Source: Salicibibacter cibarius
GTDB lineage: Bacteria > Bacillota > Bacilli > Bacillales > Marinococcaceae
Assembly: GCF_016495725.1 (NCBI RefSeq)
Contig: NZ_CP054705.1
Coordinates: 3,038,001-3,102,000, forward strand
Direction: 5' to 3'
DNA length: 64,000 bases
In this document: one piece after another, positions 8,520-17,360 of the stretch
Layout: the number at the start of each line of letters is the position of its first letter
Position numbering within the stretch: the first letter of the stretch is position 1
Position numbers and translations under genes: made by a program
The notes under the pieces: generated by a model
What the model was told of the DNA's origin: nothing
The model's database searches: none
What the model saw: only the letters and a program-made list of their open reading frames with translations

Positions 8520-8795
8520 ATGAAGAATGTGAAACATTTCATTATGAAACCGAACCACATGGACCAAGGACTTTTTCTGTGGAAGAAGAAAAAACTTGTA
8601 GACCCGTGGCAAATGCTAAAACTTGATAGCATCCGCGAGATCGAAAAACGCGTTCATCATTGCCCCCAAAAAGCAGGAAGCGACGTGTATACTTCTGCGA
8701 TTACTGATTACATGCGGGAGTGCCGTCGTTTTTTACCTGAAAACGATGCAAATCATTTAGAGGTGTTTTTGCTCAAACAATACAGTCTGGAATAA
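8520..8795 (+). CDS. Small basic protein of unknown function
   Basis: 91 residues with a strong ribosome binding site (AAAGGAGG, 6 bases before the ATG) and a terminator straight after the stop, so very likely a real single-gene transcript. The sequence is rich in Lys, Arg and His, with two Cys (about 48 and 69), and no signal or membrane segment. I do not recognise the family. It is divergent from the LysM gene. Confidence 0.65.
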   Translation: MKNVKHFIMKPNHMDQGLFLWKKKKLVDPWQMLKLDSIREIEKRVHHCPQKAGSDVYTSAITDYMRECRRFLPENDANHLEVFLLKQYSLE

Positions 8796-8831
8796 AAACC
8801 TCACCGGCGATAGACCGATGAAGGTTTTTTT
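8794..8831 (+). terminator. Terminator of the 91-residue gene
   Basis: AAAACC-TCA-CGG pairs imperfectly with CCG-TGA-GGTTTT, followed by a run of seven T. Confidence 0.75.
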
Positions 8832-9020
8832 GAAAAGAAAAAGAATAAAATTAACGATACAACGCTAAGTCCCACCGCAATGCTAACGTCGGTTGCTGGG
8901 ACGGTTTAACCGAAGATGATGGCAATGATTCTCCAAAAATCGGTGTTTTACGGACTAATAAATGCTTCACTTGCCTTTCACGTAACTCAATGACTTTTGA
9001 GATAAATTGGGAGGGGCCAT

Positions 9021-9580
9021 CGTGTTAAAAACAGGAATTGTTAGCGGGAGTGTGCGTCAAGGTCGTAATGGAGAAGGTGTGACCGATTGGATCTACAACT
9101 TTGCCATGGATCGTAATGACGAGGTTGAGTATGAAATCGTCGACCTTGTTAATTATGCCCCTGTTGGGAGCAGCTGTTTCGAAAGAAAGTCGTGAAAATG
9201 CGGAGGCTAGAATGAAAGCTTGGCCAGAGAAAATGGCCTCTTTTGATGGCTACGTTTTCATTACACCAGAATACAACCACGCGGTCGGAGGTGCACTAAA
9301 GAACGTTTTGGATTTTTTAAATCCGGAAACTCAACAACAAAGCTGCCGGCCTTGTCGGTTACGGAGACTTGGGCGGGGTTCGGGTACATGAAAATATGCG
9401 CCTCATTCTCGGCGAACTATAAGTGGCTGATGTCAGCACAGTCGTTACCTTTTCAATCATGACTGACTTTGAAAACTTCAGTGATTTAAAACAGCCGATT
9501 ATCATGCAAATAACGCGAACGAAATGCTTGATCAGGTTCCGTGCCTTAAAAACGATCAGACAGGAAGTAACTGTATAAAA
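9021..9580 (+). pseudogene. NADPH-dependent FMN reductase, broken by several frameshifts
   Basis: Relic of a flavodoxin-like NAD(P)H:flavin/quinone reductase. The GTG at 9021 follows GGGAGGGG. The product starts LKTGIVSGSVRQGRNGEGV, the FMN phosphate loop, then shifts frame near 9155 into LLGAAVSKESRENAEARM and TPEYNHAVGGALKNVLDFLN, shifts again near 9340 into AAGLVGYGDLGGVRVHENMR, meets a stop at 9418-9420, and shifts once more near 9500. All family landmarks are present in order but in different frames, so this is a decayed gene. The IS256 copy lies 110 bp further on. Confidence 0.85.
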
Positions 9581-9788
9581 CCAAAACATACACGCGTCAA
9601 GAACGCATTCAATAGATAAGAAAATCGTCCGTTTTGTAGCGAGGTGTGGGGGGGCGTGCGCTGACCTTGCTCTCGTGTTCGGGATTCTAAAGGGTATAGT
9701 CCATATAATTGTGTAAAAAGAAAAAGGGTCAAGTCGACTCCCGTGTTACAATGTTTTCAGCGAAAAAAACAAACAGGAGGAATCGACA

Positions 9789-10973
9789 ATGACCCAGTTC
9801 CATCTTACCCTAAACGCGGATCAATTAAAAGAAGAGCTCATGAATTCAGACATGAGTGCCGTCGCGAAATCCTCGATGGTCCTCGTCCTGAATCAAATCA
9901 TGGAGCAGGAGCGCGATGATTACTTACAAGCAGCAGCCTATGAACGCAATGGCGCGCGTGTGGACTATCGAAACGGCTATTACGAACGTGATTACACGAT
10001 GTCTTTTGGGAAAGTCACACTGACCGTTCCACGCACGCGCAACGGCGAATTCTCTCCCTCTGTGTTTGAGAAATATGCACGTTCCGAACAAGCCTTTCTC
10101 TTAGCGATGTTGGAGATGGTCGTTAACGGCGTATCCACGCGGAAAGTCACGAAGGCTGTGGAAGAGCTTTGCGGCGAGCGTGTGTCCAAATCTTTCGTGT
10201 CCTCGCTCACCGAAAAATTAGACCCGGTCGTCAACGAATGGGCCCAGCGCCCTTTGAACGTGAATGCCTACAGGTATGTCTACGCCGATGCCATGTATAT
10301 TAAAGTCCGTGAGGATCAAAAGGTCGTCTCCAAAGCCGTTTATATCGCGCTCGGGGTCAATGACCAAAACAAACGGGAAATCATTGGTCTTCAAGTGAAT
10401 CATGCCGAATCCAAAGAGGGATGGTTTCAATTCTTTCAATCGCTTCAAGCCAGGGGTCTGGCATCGCCACAATTGGTGATTTCCGATGCGCACGAAGGCC
10501 TGAAACAGGCCATTCAACAAGCGTTTGTTGGAACCTCGTGGCAACGGTGCACGGTTCATTTTAAGCGAAACTTGTTTGAACACATCCCCAAAAAAGGTTC
10601 AGAAGGCTTTCGTTCGCTCGTTAAGGAGCTCTTAAACGGGAGTTCTCCTGCAAGAGCCCGCCAGTTACGCACCGAGATCTTTGATCAATACGAGGGCGTC
10701 AAAGGTTATGAAAAAGCGTTAGAGAAACTCGATGAAGGATTTGAAGATGCGATTCAATTTATGAATGAACCCATCGCTTATCATGACCAATTGCGCACGA
10801 CAAACAATCTCGAAGGGATAAATTCCGAGGTTCGCCGCCGCGAGCAAGTCATTCGGATTTTTCCAAATACCCAATCCGCCTTTCGATTAATTGGAGCGTT
10901 GCTCAAGGAACATGAAGAAAGCCTTGATCGTGGTAACCGAACGTTTTTAAAAGGAAAACCAACCGATTTGTAA
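9789..10973 (+). CDS. IS256-family (mutator-type) transposase
   Basis: DDE transposase of 394 residues that cuts and joins the ends of this element. The catalytic acidic residues are visible in YADAMYIK (D about 167), LVISDAHEGL (D about 232) and NNLEGINSE (E about 341); the C/H region QRCTVHFKRN of IS256 enzymes follows the second Asp. AGGAGG stands 7 bases before the ATG. Full length with no frameshift, so the copy is probably active. Confidence 0.95.
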   Translation: MTQFHLTLNADQLKEELMNSDMSAVAKSSMVLVLNQIMEQERDDYLQAAAYERNGARVDYRNGYYERDYTMSFGKVTLTVPRTRNGEFSPSVFEKYARSEQAFLLAMLEMVVNGVSTRKVTKAVEELCGERVSKSFVSSLTEKLDPVVNEWAQRPLNVNAYRYVYADAMYIKVREDQKVVSKAVYIALGVNDQNKREIIGLQVNHAESKEGWFQFFQSLQARGLASPQLVISDAHEGLKQAIQQAFVGTSWQRCTVHFKRNLFEHIPKKGSEGFRSLVKELLNGSSPARARQLRTEIFDQYEGVKGYEKALEKLDEGFEDAIQFMNEPIAYHDQLRTTNNLEGINSEVRRREQVIRIFPNTQSAFRLIGALLKEHEESLDRGNRTFLKGKPTDL

Positions 10974-11014
10974 GCAAATGAAAAGGCAAGAAAGCAAGGG
11001 TGATTCAGCAAAAT

Positions 11015-11052
11015 TTTCCTTCTAGGGCGCCCGCGGGCGCCCTAGAAGGAAA
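11015..11052. terminator. Perfect 38-nt palindrome at the IS 3' end, copy 1
   Basis: TTTCCTTCTAGGGCGCCCG is followed directly by its own reverse complement, with no loop bases. It lies 40 bp after the transposase stop inside the element. It could end transcription in both directions or act as a cruciform; no T-run follows. Confidence 0.6.
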
Positions 11053-11148
11053 CACCCCAAGTTCAAAACCTATCTCCCACTCGCTGATTCATTGTGATAC
11101 TTTTACACATAATTAAGGACTTGACTATTCTACTAAAGCGATCATAGA

Positions 11149-11460
11149 GACCGTAATCGGGCTTTTCTCTTCCATTCGGGCTTCATGAAACGCTCATGGT
11201 GACCGTAATCGGGCTTTTCTCTTCCGTTCAGGCTTCATGAAACGCTCATGGTGACCGTAATCGGGCTTTTCTCTTCCGTTCGGGCTTCATGAAGCGCTCA
11301 TGGTGACCGTAATCGGGCTTTTCTCTTCCGTTCAGGCTTCATGAAACGCTCATAGCGACCGTAATCGGGCTTTTCTCTTCCGTTCAGGCTTCATGAAGCG
11401 CTCATGGTGACTGTAATCGGGCTTTTCTCTCCCGTTCGGGCTTCATGACCTTTCCCATTT
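11149..11460. repeat. 52-bp tandem array B (6 units)
   Basis: Units starting GACCGTAATCGGGC begin at 11149, 11201, 11253, 11305, 11357 and 11409 (the last reads GACTG), exactly 52 bp apart. Each contains CATGA-5 nt-TCATG. Units differ from each other by only a few bases. The array begins about 20 bp past the IS right end and occupies most of the gap before the lipoprotein gene. Confidence 0.92.
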
Positions 11461-11591
11461 CCATTTTTGTATTTTAAACATAGTTGCCTCACCACATTCA
11501 TTATTTTATCTCGTATGTGAACGAGTACTTATGGACAAACTTATTCTATAGGCATTATTTTGAAACGTTACACGGAAGGAGGATCGATAAA

Positions 11592-11837
11592 ATGAATAAA
11601 AAATTACTATACATCTTCTTATCATGTATATTTGCATTCAATATTTTAAGTGCTTGCAATGGCGGGGCACCTGGGGATGAGGGGATGGATGACGATACCG
11701 GGGGCGAGGAAGACATGGGCGGCGATGACTTGGATGAAGGTGTCGAAGATGAAGGGATAGACGAGTCAGGTTCTCCAGAAGACCAAGAAGAGCCAGATGA
11801 CATTAATCCAAACGATTATAGCGATAATGAGTTATAA
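11592..11837 (+). CDS. Small very acidic lipoprotein
   Basis: 81 residues: a lipoprotein signal ending ILSAC (Cys at 22), then a tail made almost wholly of Asp, Glu, Gly and Met with no recognisable domain. GGAAGGAGG precedes the ATG at 11592. The N-terminus (NKKLLY, ACNGG) closely matches the lipoprotein at 14617, and the two flank the GMC oxidoreductase operon. Low-complexity acidic lipoproteins of this kind are common in halophilic Bacillaceae; the function is unknown. Confidence 0.75.
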   Translation: MNKKLLYIFLSCIFAFNILSACNGGAPGDEGMDDDTGGEEDMGGDDLDEGVEDEGIDESGSPEDQEEPDDINPNDYSDNEL

Positions 11838-11872
11838 TCATTCGCCAATGTTTATATTTATTACGATAATGA

Positions 11873-11904
11873 AAAAGCCTGTGAATTTTCTTTTCACAGG
11901 CTTT
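11873..11904. terminator. Bidirectional terminator
   Basis: AAAGCCTGTGAA pairs with TTCACAGGCTTT between the convergent lipoprotein and GMC genes, with A and T runs on either side. Confidence 0.85.
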
Positions 11905-11914
11905 AACTTATAGT

Positions 11915-13675
11915 TTACGTGTGCTTCGTGCGTTCTCTCTCTTTGACTAATAAGCCGCCACCATTCTCTAAATATTCCTCAATGCCTTCAGCAGCCCGAT
12001 ATGCCAAGGCACCTGCAGTAGCAGTCGGGTTTGGAGCACCAAAATGCGGGAAAGCAGAAGCTCCTACGACGAACAAATTATCCATATCCCACATCTGCAA
12101 ATAATTGTTCACTGCCGATGTGTCCGGAGAGTCCCCCATGATCGCCCCTCCGCTGCTATGTTGAAAAGTAAACCCAGTACTTTCCACCTCAAAGCGATCC
12201 ATCTCCTCATTAGGTTCGATGATATCTGCTCCCATCTCTTCCAACATTTCTACACATAGATCGATACCAAAGTTAAATAGGCTTCGGTCGTGATCTGAAA
12301 AATCATAGGTCATGCGAATTAATGGGTCTCCATCACTGTCTGTATAGGTTGGATCAAGATCTAAATAATGATCTTGGTAAGGCATCGAATTAAACATAAA
12401 GTTTACAACTAAAGAACGATTGGCATAATATAACGATTTCTCCTTGAATTCCCGTCCCCAATTCGGGGTTCCATTTGGTACCTCATTATTTGTCATAGGG
12501 TTCGCTCCCCCTTGCTGATACCTCACCATGCCACCATGGATAAAATCCTCATCCGTATGGTCAAAATTGTCCCCGACAAAGTCATCATAAACGATGCCTA
12601 AAGCACCTGCACCCATATGCAAGTTAAACTTTTGATCTTCAAAAAAACCAATAGCAGCACAACTGGAATCCGGACCATGGTGATCTGTAAAATTTTTGCC
12701 AATCACACCTTCACCGGTTTCCGGGTCATACGGATCCCCAATTTCAGACAATAACAACAACCGTACATTATTAAACGTATAACTCGTCAAAACGACGATA
12801 TCTGCAGGTTGTTCGAACTCTTCTCCAGTTTCCAGATCGGTAAATAACACGCCGGTGGCTTGATCACCTTCGTACAAAATTCGTGTCACATTTGATCCTG
12901 TGCGAAGTTCAAAGTTACCCGTCTCTTGAGCCGTTGGGATCACAGTAATAACAGGATCCGATTTTGCCGCAAAGTCGCAGCCATAATTTGCGCAAAAAGA
13001 ACAATATTGACAAGCATAAATCGTTTGTCCATCCGGATTTTCATAGGTTTCCGAAATATTTGCCGAAGGTAATCTATACGGATGGTAGCCAAGATTATCA
13101 GCCGCTTCCCTAAACATACGCATTGGATACGATTCCTTCAATGGCGGTGTCGGATAAGGATTGGATCGCTCCGGACCGAACGATCCTTCTTCACCGGAGA
13201 TCCCGGCTGTCTGTTCAAAACGATCATAATACGGTTCTAATTCATCGTACGTAATTCCCCAATCTTGGATGGTCATACCCTCGGGGATTTTTTCTTCTCC
13301 ATACCTGTCTACGGTTTGACTGTAAATTTCAAAGTCATAGGGGAGGTACCGCCAAGTCTGTCCTGCCCAATGCTTGCCCCCACCGCCAGTATGGGTTCCA
13401 TTTCTCAAATTGCTATTTTCACGAATCGGTAAAGCTTCCATATCTTGATTGTTACGATACGTAACTGTATCATTGGAAAGGCTATGCATCAATCCAATTC
13501 TCGAATCATATTTCAATTGATCTTTGCTATGAAGGTAGTCATCAACGGTTACTTCTCCGCCTCGTTCTAAACCTACAACTTGATAGCCGGCTTTGGAAAG
13601 TTCAGCTGCAATAATACCGCCGGTCCAACCGACACCAACTGTCACAACATCAACTTTATCCAATTGTGTTGGCAT
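11915..13675 (-). CDS. GMC oxidoreductase (gluconate 2-dehydrogenase flavoprotein-like)
   Basis: FAD-dependent alcohol/sugar dehydrogenase of 586 residues. The Rossmann motif is GVGWTGGIIAAELSKAGY (about 13-30), the FAD-binding THTGGGGKHWAGQ follows near 92, a Cys cluster CQYCSFCANYGC lies near 220, and the C-terminal GMC domain has HSSGGAIMG and the NPTATAGALAYRAAEGI end. It has no signal of its own. The gene directly upstream encodes a Tat-targeted gamma subunit, so the flavoprotein is probably carried out with it, as in bacterial gluconate/sorbitol dehydrogenases. No cytochrome c subunit gene is next to it, so the electron acceptor is unclear. Substrate not deducible. Confidence 0.88.
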   Translation of the reverse strand: MPTQLDKVDVVTVGVGWTGGIIAAELSKAGYQVVGLERGGEVTVDDYLHSKDQLKYDSRIGLMHSLSNDTVTYRNNQDMEALPIRENSNLRNGTHTGGGGKHWAGQTWRYLPYDFEIYSQTVDRYGEEKIPEGMTIQDWGITYDELEPYYDRFEQTAGISGEEGSFGPERSNPYPTPPLKESYPMRMFREAADNLGYHPYRLPSANISETYENPDGQTIYACQYCSFCANYGCDFAAKSDPVITVIPTAQETGNFELRTGSNVTRILYEGDQATGVLFTDLETGEEFEQPADIVVLTSYTFNNVRLLLLSEIGDPYDPETGEGVIGKNFTDHHGPDSSCAAIGFFEDQKFNLHMGAGALGIVYDDFVGDNFDHTDEDFIHGGMVRYQQGGANPMTNNEVPNGTPNWGREFKEKSLYYANRSLVVNFMFNSMPYQDHYLDLDPTYTDSDGDPLIRMTYDFSDHDRSLFNFGIDLCVEMLEEMGADIIEPNEEMDRFEVESTGFTFQHSSGGAIMGDSPDTSAVNNYLQMWDMDNLFVVGASAFPHFGAPNPTATAGALAYRAAEGIEEYLENGGGLLVKERERTKHT

Positions 13676-13688
13676 AATGCTGTCCTCC

Positions 13689-14471
13689 TTAGTTAGTATG
13701 ATGATCGCTAATACTGATAGGATCCATCACGATAAATTCTTCTTCCTCAATTTCATTCATATATGACATAACAGGTCCCGGATACTCCTTCATGCGCCAT
13801 CCATCCATATTTCGATTCCCACCATAGAGCGGGTCAGAATATGCTCCTTGTAACGTTCCTTGCAAAAGCATGTTAAAAAATGTTGGAGAGGTAACGCCTC
13901 TCATGTCTACTTCACCGTCTTCAAATGCTGATAAAATTTCATTTTGTTGTTCTTCTTCAAGATCAGCAAATGCTTCTCCGAATCCGTCTTGACTTACTTC
14001 ATTGATTTGACGAACGCCCTGAAGAAAGATTTGTCCTCTTGTTAAAGCAGACTGAAACCCTTGACTATCTTCGCCCTGACTAAAAGGTCCCTGCATGTAT
14101 TCATGAATGTTATCCCCCCATGAGCCAGCCAACTGCCGATCAATAAAATAAGGGACACCTAAACCAATGGCTCCCGGTCCGTTGTCATCTTCAGGGAATA
14201 TTCTTTCCGTTGCCGCACTTAGCACATTAAAATCTGCGTCACGGGTAAAGAACATTCTCGCTTCATCAACACGATTCGTATCACCCTCTTCATCCGTGGC
14301 ACCGCCGGTGTCCGTTTGCGTACCGGTTTGCCACTGATTGCCGAGAATGCCGCCAAGCAGTCCGCCCCCGACGATACCGCCGGTGACGAGCCCGGTATTT
14401 TTAATAAACGTCCGGCGACTGATTCCGGAATCGCCGTTGGTGTTGTTGTCGGTGTTATTGTTATCCGCCAT
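13689..14471 (-). CDS. Gluconate 2-dehydrogenase subunit 3 family protein (Tat substrate)
   Basis: Gamma-type subunit of 260 residues. The N-terminus carries a twin-arginine signal (SRRTFIKNTGLVTGG) followed by a Gly-rich hydrophobic stretch, so it is exported folded. The body has family landmarks RIFPEDDNGPGAIGLGVPYF, DRQLAGSWG and the end EYPGPV. The ATG at 14471 follows AAAGGAG. It is the first gene of a two-gene operon, with 13 bp to the GMC flavoprotein. Its usual role is to chaperone or anchor the flavoprotein. Confidence 0.88.
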   Translation of the reverse strand: MADNNNTDNNTNGDSGISRRTFIKNTGLVTGGIVGGGLLGGILGNQWQTGTQTDTGGATDEEGDTNRVDEARMFFTRDADFNVLSAATERIFPEDDNGPGAIGLGVPYFIDRQLAGSWGDNIHEYMQGPFSQGEDSQGFQSALTRGQIFLQGVRQINEVSQDGFGEAFADLEEEQQNEILSAFEDGEVDMRGVTSPTFFNMLLQGTLQGAYSDPLYGGNRNMDGWRMKEYPGPVMSYMNEIEEEEFIVMDPISISDHHTN

Positions 14472-14616
14472 CGTTTCACTCCTTTATTGTTCAGGCTTTA
14501 TAAGTATATTGGTTCGTATTGTGCTTAGTTTTGTTAAAATCATACATCCCAGCCAGTATTTTTTGGAAGAATACATAAGGAGCAGGGAAAGCTTTATAAA
14601 AAGGGAGGTCTCAATC

Positions 14617-14835
14617 GTGGGCAAAAAATTATTGTACGGAGTTTTATCCGGGATGTTGTCATTTGCATTGTTAGTCGCATGCAACGGAGGTGGCGATGTA
14701 GATGACAGCGATATGAACGACGATATGCAAAATAATGACGAGCCGCAAGAGGACATGGAAGATATCAATATGGAAAACGATCGGCATGGCGGTGCTGGAG
14801 CTACGGAACAATCTCCGGGAGACGTTATTAATTAG
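14617..14835 (+). CDS. Small acidic lipoprotein, paralogue of the one at 11592
   Basis: 72 residues from a GTG at 14617 preceded by GGGAGG. Signal peptide ends LLVAC, followed by NGGGDVDDSDMNDDMQ and further Asp/Asn/Met/Glu-rich sequence. The head (GKKLLY...ACNGG) matches the lipoprotein on the other side of the GMC operon. It is transcribed divergently from the gamma subunit gene. Function unknown. Confidence 0.7.
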   Translation: MGKKLLYGVLSGMLSFALLVACNGGGDVDDSDMNDDMQNNDEPQEDMEDINMENDRHGGAGATEQSPGDVIN

Positions 14836-15070
14836 AAAACTTAGCTTTTTGCCAAGCTTTTAAGGCGAAAAGCCTTAGGCCAACTTATGTAGGTAAAAAT
14901 TTTTTACTTTCTTACCTACTAAAAAAAAGTTGAACAAAATCGAGATAATGGAAATTGAAACACAAGCGGGAAGGAGGATGATCTCCTCCTTCCCGCTTCA
15001 ATGCGTTCTAATTTATTCCACTAGAATGTTTACATATATATTTTTGAAATTTCTCGAAGAATGCGATAGA
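14836..15070. other. Intergenic region with three stem-loops
   Basis: No gene seen. It holds AAGGC/GCCTT near 14863, GTAGGTAA (14890) pairing with TTACCTAC (14923), and at 14964-14998 a perfect 15-bp stem, AAGCGGGAAGGAGGA, with a TGATC loop. None has a convincing T-run, so they are not plain terminators. The last stem contains a GGAGGA core that could hide a ribosome binding site, but no start codon follows closely. Confidence 0.6.
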
Positions 15071-15091
15071 ATAATAGCAAACAAGCATTCC
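15071..15091 (+). promoter_or_regulatory. Conserved leader block of the broken coiled-coil gene
   Basis: Same 21-bp block as at 6991-7011 with one substitution, placed at the same distance before the start codon. Confidence 0.5.
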
Positions 15092-15110
15092 CGTCCGGGA
15101 GGTTGCAACG

Positions 15111-15275
15111 ATGAGCGAGAACTTGTTGCGACAAATATTGTCTGAAGTACAAGGCTTTAAACCTGCTTCTCCGTAAAACTGCCATATGAAAAGACATATT
15201 AACCGTCTCATACATGTAGGCCAACGACTGAAACAAAACCTCTTTTTTAAGCGGACACACTGCCTCTTTGGATAA
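15111..15275 (+). pseudogene. Relic of a coiled-coil repeat protein (internal deletion)
   Basis: The ATG at 15111 follows GGGAGG and opens SENLLRQILSEVQGFK, resembling the head of the protein at 7028 (KDELAQQLLNEMKHFK). A stop comes after 21 codons. In the same frame, after the stop, follows HINRLIHVGQRLKQNL, which resembles the tail of that protein (ELNRLAHNQL). The repeat region is absent, so a deletion seems to have joined head to tail. The conserved leader block upstream supports common descent. Confidence 0.65.
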
Positions 15276-15326
15276 ACTCCAAACTATTTTCTCCTTAATG
15301 AAACCCGGTCCCCTCGCTCGTTCCCT

Positions 15327-15674
15327 TTATTCTACAACTACGCCCTCTGGTGCTTCTGTGGCCGCAACGATGACAGCCCCTTTATCCAGTTCACTTTCCA
15401 GTTGCTTTGCTTCTGTCTCTGAAAAACCCAGCTTCTCCAATTTCGCCCTTAATTCATCTTCTTTTTTGCGAAAGATGTTTTTCACGGAAACCCCGAATCC
15501 TGTTTCATCCACCCCCACCTTATTAGCACCTGCCCGGTTTGCAACTCTATCTGTATGCTCGTCATCATGGGTAATCACGTAAATGTTATCCGTATTTACC
15601 TGTGTTTTCAGTTTTTTTATGGCGCGAACCGCTTCATCGTCGCTCATATATTCTTTGAATATAGGTTTCTGCAT
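15327..15674 (-). CDS. General stress protein, YflT/GSP17M family
   Basis: 115 residues matching the heat/general stress domain of B. subtilis YflT and GSP17M: a head of the form KEYMSDDEAVRAIKKLK, then DNIYVITHDDEHTDRVANRAG and a C-terminal GAVIVAATEAP. Predicted cytoplasmic alpha/beta protein; in B. subtilis such genes belong to the SigB regulon, but I see no clear SigB promoter here. AAGGAGAGGG precedes the ATG. Stand-alone gene, divergent from the cardiolipin synthase. Confidence 0.85.
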   Translation of the reverse strand: MQKPIFKEYMSDDEAVRAIKKLKTQVNTDNIYVITHDDEHTDRVANRAGANKVGVDETGFGVSVKNIFRKKEDELRAKLEKLGFSETEAKQLESELDKGAVIVAATEAPEGVVVE

Positions 15675-15815
15675 CTTTATCCCTCTCCTTTTAGATTGGT
15701 CATGATCTCTTTACCCGTCCCAAAATTTATACAAACACCTTCTTTTGCCTCACGTTTAAATGGAATGATTAGAGGGGATAGTTTAATTAACGTTAGCGAA
15801 AAGGAAATATATCAT

Positions 15816-17258
15816 ATGTCTTGGACAGAGTTTCTGATTCTTAGCATTTTACTTTTAAATATCTTTCTTGGCCTTGTCATTATTTTTCATGAACGTAAAA
15901 GTGCACAAGCCACGTGGGCATGGTTGATGGTTTTACTATTTCTGCCTGTGGCCGGGCTGATCTTTTATTTTATTTTTGGAAGAGAACTGAAAAACAACCC
16001 TTGGAATGAAAACTCCCTATTTAAAACGAATGCGCTGCTTCGCTATCAGCGAGAGGCGTTTGCAAAACGCACGCTTATTCGAAACACACCGAGCTTTGAG
16101 GGGCTGGAGGGCTTAATTTATATGCACCTTACCCACAACCATGCCCCGCTGACACATGCCCGATCGGTTGATTTGTTAACCGACGGAAAAGAAAAATTTG
16201 AAGCGTTATTTGAAGATATCCGCTCAGCGCAAGATTATGTTCACCTGCAGTACTTTGCCATTAATACCGATGAATTGGGCGGAAATTTCATTCGGCTGCT
16301 GACGGAAAAAGCGAGACAAGGAGTAGAAGTGATGTTGCTTGTCGATGGGCTTGGTTCTTATAAGCTAACGAATCGCTATTTAAAGAATTACCTCAATGCC
16401 GGCGGCAAAGTCAAGAGGTTCTTTCCCCCGAGATCCATGTTCTCGTATGGCAGTCTCAATCACCGCAACCACCGCAAGATCGGGATTATTGATGATGGCA
16501 TCGCTTACATGGGCGGCTTTAATATCGGAGATAAATACACGACTGAAAACGATAATCTCGGGTATTGGCGTGATTCTCATCTGCGTATCACTGGAAGTGC
16601 CGTTCATCACCTCCATGACCAGTTTATTTCCGATTGGAATAAAGGGAGAAAAGTTGGATCTCACGAATTTCACAGTTATCAAGTGCCGGTTTTTTCCTCT
16701 TTAAATAGTGGCGTCCCTATGCAAATTGTGGCGAGCGGGCCGGGGCTCGAACACAATCAAGTGAAAAATGGATTTGTCCGGATGATTCAAAAGGCCAAGC
16801 ACTATATCTATATCCAAACCCCTTATTTTATCCCTGATTTTGGTCTGTTCGATAACTTACGGGTCGCCATCCTAAGCGGCATCGATGTGAAAATAATGAT
16901 TCCGAATAAACCCGATCACCCTTTTATCTATTGGGCGACGTACTTTTATATCGGTGAGCTCATTAAACTCGGTGCCACTGTATATATTTATGATCATGGG
17001 TTTATACACGCGAAAACGATGGTCGTAGATGATCAAGTAAGCACACTCGGAACAACAAATATGGATGAGAGAAGTGTCCGTCTAAATTTCGAGGTCAACA
17101 CATTTATGTACGATGAAGCAATGGCCTTGCGTATGAAAGAAACATTCCAACATGACCTTGCCCATTGCCGCAAACTCCCCCTTGAAGAGTACGAACAGCG
17201 TTCTACATGGATTCGTATAAAAGAGAACTTCTCGAAGTTGTTGTCTCCATTGTTATAG
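15816..17258 (+). CDS. cls: Cardiolipin synthase
   Basis: Membrane phospholipase-D-type enzyme that joins two phosphatidylglycerols to cardiolipin. 480 residues with two N-terminal membrane segments (FLILSILLLNIFLGLVIIF; TWAWLMVLLFLPVAGLIFY) and two HKD active-site motifs, NHRNHRKIGIIDDGIAYMGG and HGFIHAKTMVVDDQ, of usual length. I chose the ATG at 15816 after AAAGGAA; the open frame extends 87 codons further upstream but overlaps the divergent stress gene and lacks a site. Cardiolipin content commonly rises with salt in halotolerant Bacillaceae, which fits the osmoprotection genes nearby. Confidence 0.93.
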   Translation: MSWTEFLILSILLLNIFLGLVIIFHERKSAQATWAWLMVLLFLPVAGLIFYFIFGRELKNNPWNENSLFKTNALLRYQREAFAKRTLIRNTPSFEGLEGLIYMHLTHNHAPLTHARSVDLLTDGKEKFEALFEDIRSAQDYVHLQYFAINTDELGGNFIRLLTEKARQGVEVMLLVDGLGSYKLTNRYLKNYLNAGGKVKRFFPPRSMFSYGSLNHRNHRKIGIIDDGIAYMGGFNIGDKYTTENDNLGYWRDSHLRITGSAVHHLHDQFISDWNKGRKVGSHEFHSYQVPVFSSLNSGVPMQIVASGPGLEHNQVKNGFVRMIQKAKHYIYIQTPYFIPDFGLFDNLRVAILSGIDVKIMIPNKPDHPFIYWATYFYIGELIKLGATVYIYDHGFIHAKTMVVDDQVSTLGTTNMDERSVRLNFEVNTFMYDEAMALRMKETFQHDLAHCRKLPLEEYEQRSTWIRIKENFSKLLSPLL

Positions 17259-17360
17259 TTTACGGGGGACGGTTTTCCCTTATGGTGCTGTCGATTCCTT
17301 TGTGAAATATTTGAAAGGAATATGATCCTATGGTTTCTTTCTGTATTTTTGACGGAGGTG

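Larger units (their letters stand above)
9693..11126 (+). mobile_element. IS256-family insertion sequence, copy 1 (1434 bp)
   Basis: Bounded by imperfect 26-bp inverted repeats: the left starts GGTATAGTCC, the right (read inward) AGTCAAGTCC, both ending in TGTGTAAAA. It is the same length and appears identical in sequence to the copy at 35931-37364. Flanks here read ATTCTAAAG on the left and ATTCTACTA on the right, only a partial target duplication, so one flank may have changed after insertion. Confidence 0.92.

Noticed and set aside
8832-9020. Possible gene between the 91-residue gene and the reductase relic
   Set aside because: No open frame with start signals on either strand; nothing recognisable.
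11149-11460. CRISPR-like regular spacing
   Set aside because: The whole 52-bp unit is repeated; there are no variable spacers between constant repeats and no cas genes. Same for the other arrays.
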